DNA from: Chelonobacter sp006228105
GTDB lineage: Bacteria > Pseudomonadota > Gammaproteobacteria > Enterobacterales > Pasteurellaceae
Reading direction: 5' to 3' (one strand)
DNA: 8,532 nt
NCBI RefSeq assembly: GCF_006228105.1
Contig: NZ_VDHH01000107.1
Below, piece by piece: positions 6,556 to 8,532 of this stretch. Made by a program: the position numbers and the translations under genes. The notes beneath the pieces were generated by a model that saw only the letters and a program-made list of their open reading frames with translations, had not been told where the DNA came from and searched no databases. The number at the start of each line of letters is the position of its first letter. Position 1 is the stretch's first letter.

Positions 6556-7377
6556 ATGACGTTTAAACATGCTATCGGTTTCGGTGTTGCCGGCAACTTT
6601 GCCGGACATTTGGAACAGGCGGGCGAAGCGGCGGATTTCAAACAGGTTGAAGTGCAGGAAGCACATCAGCCGAAAGCGATTTTTCCGTTTTATGTACCGC
6701 ACTTTGACGGTTTTTTATCAGTCTATCCGCTGTCGGCGGACACCCTGCGTTTTCCGCAAGATGCCGATAATCTGCAAATCGAACCAGAAGTGGCGATTGT
6801 GTGCGATATTCAATATGATGCAAGTCATCAGGTAACCGCACTTTTACCGAAAGCGTTTGGTGCTTATAACGATTGTTCAATCCGCCGCCCGAATGCGAAT
6901 AAAATCGCCGATAAGAAAAATTGGGGCGCGCAAACCAAGGGGCTGTCTGCCACATTAATTCCGTTAGACGGCTTCGAAGCGGGCTGCAATTTAGATAACT
7001 ATCGTATCGCCTGTTTTCACCAACGTGGTGCTCAATTCAATATTTACGGTGTCGACAGCCCGACCGTCGGCTACAGCTATTTTCATCAAAAATTACTGGA
7101 TTGGATGGTTGATCGCATGAACAACCAGCCGGATCAAGGACCGATGCACCCTATTGCAAGTTTGCTGGAAAAAGCGAATTATCCGCAACAGGCGGTGATC
7201 AGTATCGGCGCAACCCGTTACACCGACTTCGGCGAAACGCATTTCTTGCAGCCGGGCGATGTCAGCATGGTGGTGGTGTACAACGGCACTAAACACAGCG
7301 CGGACGAGATTATCGCCATGGCGAAGCAACAACAGTTTGCAGGTGACCTTTCAGCGTTGGTGCAAAAAGTGATTTAA
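6556..7377 (+). CDS. Conserved protein of unknown function with FAH-superfamily motifs
   Basis: A cytosolic-looking protein of 273 residues with no signal peptide or membrane segment. From memory it may belong to the uncharacterised DUF5718 family of Pasteurellaceae and some epsilon-proteobacteria; I could not check this. Read by eye it keeps the landmarks of the fumarylacetoacetate hydrolase fold: an E-x-E metal motif in LQIEPEVAIV (E76, E78), an ND-x-S-x-R motif (N105-D106-C-S-I-R110), a following K-G (K128, where FAH has its catalytic lysine) and ISIGATRYTDFG...LQPGDVSMVVV (216-241), like the family's late GT...G...L.PGD segment. I infer a metal-dependent enzyme acting on a keto/enol acid; the substrate is unknown. 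ATG 6556 is preceded by AGGAG (6545-6549) at six bases. Two USS cores lie inside. It is co-directional with ttdAB but behind a hairpin, so it is probably its own unit. Confidence 0.85.
   Translation: MTFKHAIGFGVAGNFAGHLEQAGEAADFKQVEVQEAHQPKAIFPFYVPHFDGFLSVYPLSADTLRFPQDADNLQIEPEVAIVCDIQYDASHQVTALLPKAFGAYNDCSIRRPNANKIADKKNWGAQTKGLSATLIPLDGFEAGCNLDNYRIACFHQRGAQFNIYGVDSPTVGYSYFHQKLLDWMVDRMNNQPDQGPMHPIASLLEKANYPQQAVISIGATRYTDFGETHFLQPGDVSMVVVYNGTKHSADEIIAMAKQQQFAGDLSALVQKVI
6696..6704 (-). repeat. DNA uptake signal sequence (inside FAH-like gene)
   Basis: ACCGCACTT on the plus strand. Read on the minus strand the core is followed by A/T-rich segments roughly one and two helical turns away, matching the extended uptake consensus. 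Confidence 0.88.
6835..6843 (-). repeat. DNA uptake signal sequence (inside FAH-like gene)
   Basis: Exact ACCGCACTT on the plus strand, 139 bases after the previous copy and in the same orientation. The flanking A/T pattern is weaker. Confidence 0.85.
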
Positions 7378-7395
7378 TTGCATTCTTTATTTTAG

Positions 7396-7436
7396 GCAAA
7401 GTGCGGTCAGATGAGTTGGGCGCACTTGCTCTTTTT
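7396..7436 (+). terminator. Probable intrinsic terminator after the FAH-like gene
   Basis: GCAAAGTGCG (7396-7405) pairs with CGCACTTGC (7421-7429), about 9 bp with one bulged A and a 15-base loop, then TCTTTTT to 7436. The left arm carries an exact USS core (7399-7407); the right arm is a degenerate copy (CGCACTT). The long loop makes it weaker than the clpB terminator. Confidence 0.6.
7399..7407 (+). repeat. DNA uptake signal sequence (between FAH-like gene and ligase)
   Basis: Exact AAGTGCGGT preceded by A, in the left arm of the hairpin downstream of the FAH-like gene. Confidence 0.88.
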
Positions 7437-7454
7437 ACGATCCAGGTTCCAATT
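7433..7454. promoter_or_regulatory. Candidate CRP-S (competence regulon) site upstream of the ligase
   Basis: The 22 bases starting TTTTACGATCCAGG agree at 15 positions with the H. influenzae CRP-S palindrome as I remember it (TTTTGCGATC and its complement). The left half is good (CGATC preceded by T4), the right half weaker (GGTTCCAA). It ends 74 bases before the ligase ATG. A weak promoter-like pair, TTACGT (7453-7458) and TATGCT (7476-7481) with a 17-base spacer, follows. In H. influenzae the orthologous ligase belongs to the Sxy/CRP competence regulon. The match is by eye and the consensus is from memory. Confidence 0.4.
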
Positions 7455-7528
7455 ACGTTTATCCTTGCTTCCTTTTATGCTTATTTGAGCTAGCCTAAGC
7501 GCACTTTTATCTATTGGAGGTGTGTGGG

Positions 7529-8374
7529 ATGTGGCGTGTGTATGTAACTTATATCTTGGCGTGGTTTTGCATAATAAATGAGGCTACGGCAAATAGTAAG
7601 CCGAATCTCATGTTGTTAGACGTCTATCAAGGACAGCCGTTAGACGGTTGGGTGATGAGCGAAAAACTGGATGGCGTGCGCGGTTTTTGGGATGGCAAAC
7701 AGTTGCTGAGCCGTGGTGGCAATCGGTTTAATACGCCGGATTATTTTATCCGAGACTTTCCGCCTTTCGCCATCGATGGTGAATTGTTTTCACAACGAGG
7801 CGAATTTGAGAAAATTTCCTCAATTACCCGCACTTTTGACGACATCGGTTGGCAACAACTCAAGCTGTATGTATTTGACGTGCCGGATGCTGAGGGTGAT
7901 TTATCACAACGGCTACAACAATTGGCAGATTATTTGCGACAAAATCCCAGCGCTTATATTGAGATTATTCCACAGATCCCGATTCAAAACCGTCGGCATG
8001 CGGAAGATTTTTTAGCGGAAATCGAACGTCTAGGTGGTGAAGGAATTGTGGTGCGCAATCCGCATATTCCTTATCAACAGCAACGCAGTTCGCAGATTCT
8101 AAAATTCAAAACCAGCCAAGATGAGGAATGCCGAGTGATCGCACATCATGAAGGAAAAGGGCAGTTCAGCGGTAAATTAGGTGCGGTCAGTTGTCAAAAT
8201 CAACGGGGCGTTTTTAAAATAGGATCCGGCTTTAAGCTGCTAGATCGTCAAAATCCACCGCCAATCGGTAGCCTGATTACCTACCAATACCGTGGACTGA
8301 CCAAAAACGGTAAACCGCGCTTTGCTACTTTTTTGCGCATTAGGAATGATAATCCGGAAAAAATTGCCGAGTAA
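7529..8374 (+). CDS. ligE: Secreted ATP-dependent DNA ligase (LigE type)
   Basis: A minimal ATP-dependent DNA ligase, 281 residues, similar to the H. influenzae periplasmic ligase HI1182. It seals nicks in duplex DNA through an enzyme-AMP intermediate. The first 21 residues form a signal peptide: R3, a hydrophobic core VYVTYILAWFCII and an A-T-A cleavage site (19-21), so it should act in the periplasm. The nucleotidyltransferase motifs are complete: motif I EKLDGVRG with the AMP-accepting lysine K46; motif III FAIDGELF (80-87); IIIa LYVFDV (113-118); IV GGEGIVVRNP (169-178); V LKFKTSQDEE (191-200). The last 80 residues form the OB-fold domain, with no extra domains. The start is ATG 7529, with GGAGG at 7516-7520 spaced eight bases; the TTG at 7514 precedes that site. 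A link to transformation fits the nearby uptake sequences. The gene stands alone, between a hairpin and an rRNA promoter. Confidence 0.93.
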   Translation: MWRVYVTYILAWFCIINEATANSKPNLMLLDVYQGQPLDGWVMSEKLDGVRGFWDGKQLLSRGGNRFNTPDYFIRDFPPFAIDGELFSQRGEFEKISSITRTFDDIGWQQLKLYVFDVPDAEGDLSQRLQQLADYLRQNPSAYIEIIPQIPIQNRRHAEDFLAEIERLGGEGIVVRNPHIPYQQQRSSQILKFKTSQDEECRVIAHHEGKGQFSGKLGAVSCQNQRGVFKIGSGFKLLDRQNPPPIGSLITYQYRGLTKNGKPRFATFLRIRNDNPEKIAE

Positions 8375-8382
8375 ACAGACAA

Positions 8383-8391
8383 AAGTGCGGT
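8383..8391 (+). repeat. DNA uptake signal sequence (between ligase and rRNA promoter)
   Basis: AAAAGTGCGGT followed by TATTTCGG then ATAAAAAA: the extended uptake consensus with both A/T tracts. Unlike the copies downstream of the other gene units it has no facing partner, and I see no intrinsic terminator after the ligase in 8375-8448. Confidence 0.9.
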
Positions 8392-8419
8392 ATTTCGGAT
8401 AAAAAACCACCGTTTGATA

Positions 8420-8484
8420 AAAAACAGAAAAAAAGTGAGAAAAAGGGGTTGCAAAGAATTTCTGAATGTCTATAATGCGCACCT
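8420..8484 (+). promoter_or_regulatory. Strong rRNA-type (P1-like) promoter
   Basis: The -35 box TTGCAA (8449-8454) and a perfect -10 box TATAAT (8471-8476) are 16 bases apart. They are followed by the GC-rich discriminator GCGCACC, the mark of promoters under growth-rate and ppGpp control. The A-rich stretch at 8420-8446 is in the right place for an UP element that binds the RNA polymerase alpha subunit. Transcription should begin near 8483-8486. The 16-base spacer and discriminator match E. coli rRNA P1 promoters. Confidence 0.88.
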
Positions 8485-8532
8485 CACAACGACGCAGCGT
8501 TCTGAAGCGAAGCGGTTGTGACTGTTCTTTAA
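8484..8532 (+). ncRNA. Start of an rRNA operon leader: boxB-like hairpin and boxA (cut by window)
   Basis: TCACAAC (8484-8490) pairs with GTTGTGA (8515-8521) to form a hairpin. TGTTCTTTAA (8523-8532) follows directly and matches the boxA antitermination element of rRNA leaders (TGCTCTTTAACA in E. coli), where NusB/NusE load so that RNA polymerase resists Rho. The 16S gene should begin beyond the window; none of it is visible here. Confidence 0.82.

Noticed and set aside
7529..8374. Phage or plasmid origin for the ATP-dependent ligase
   Set aside because: The signal peptide, minimal two-domain form and neighbouring uptake sequences match the chromosomal Pasteurellaceae enzyme; no phage genes are nearby.

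Overview
The window looks like chromosomal DNA from a gamma-proteobacterium of the Pasteurellaceae, from the group using the Haemophilus influenzae-type DNA uptake signal sequence (USS). The 9-mer AAGTGCGGT or its complement occurs ten times in 8.5 kb. Two convergent pairs form terminator stems, and a secreted competence-type ATP-dependent DNA ligase is present. The genus cannot be fixed from this window. No phage, insertion sequence, CRISPR array or tRNA gene is visible, and no stretch over 300 bases lacks a gene.

Layout: (1) bases 1-2347 hold the 3' nine-tenths of clpB, the protein-disaggregating chaperone, cut by the window edge at about codon 77. It ends at a strong intrinsic terminator made of two facing USSs. 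(2) Bases 2407-3333, minus strand, hold a LysR-type regulator, convergent with clpB and divergent from the next operon. (3) Bases 3477-6445 hold a dicarboxylate/tartrate operon: a DASS-family transporter (CitT/TtdT-like), then ttdA and ttdB, the two subunits of an iron-sulfur L(+)-tartrate dehydratase. The transporter frame is intact from end to end except for one in-frame amber codon at 4509-4511. A second USS-pair hairpin closes the operon. (4) Bases 6556-7377 hold a conserved protein of unknown function (possibly the DUF5718 family) that keeps motifs of the fumarylacetoacetate hydrolase (FAH) superfamily. (5) Bases 7529-8374 hold a signal-peptide-bearing ATP-dependent DNA ligase (LigE type) with a candidate competence (CRP-S) site upstream. 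(6) Bases 8375-8532 carry a strong rRNA-type promoter with an A-rich upstream element, a GC-rich discriminator, a leader hairpin and boxA. A ribosomal RNA operon therefore very probably begins just past the window.

How the genes work together: the LysR protein probably senses a C4-dicarboxylate and controls the divergent transporter-ttdA-ttdB operon. The transporter would import tartrate or a related acid in exchange for succinate, and TtdAB would dehydrate it to oxaloacetate. With the transporter interrupted the pathway may be decaying, unless the amber is suppressed, reinitiation rescues the second part, or the base is a sequencing error. The FAH-like neighbour could act on an oxaloacetate-type keto/enol acid, but this is a hypothesis. 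ClpB, the ligase and the rRNA operon are unrelated flanking genes.
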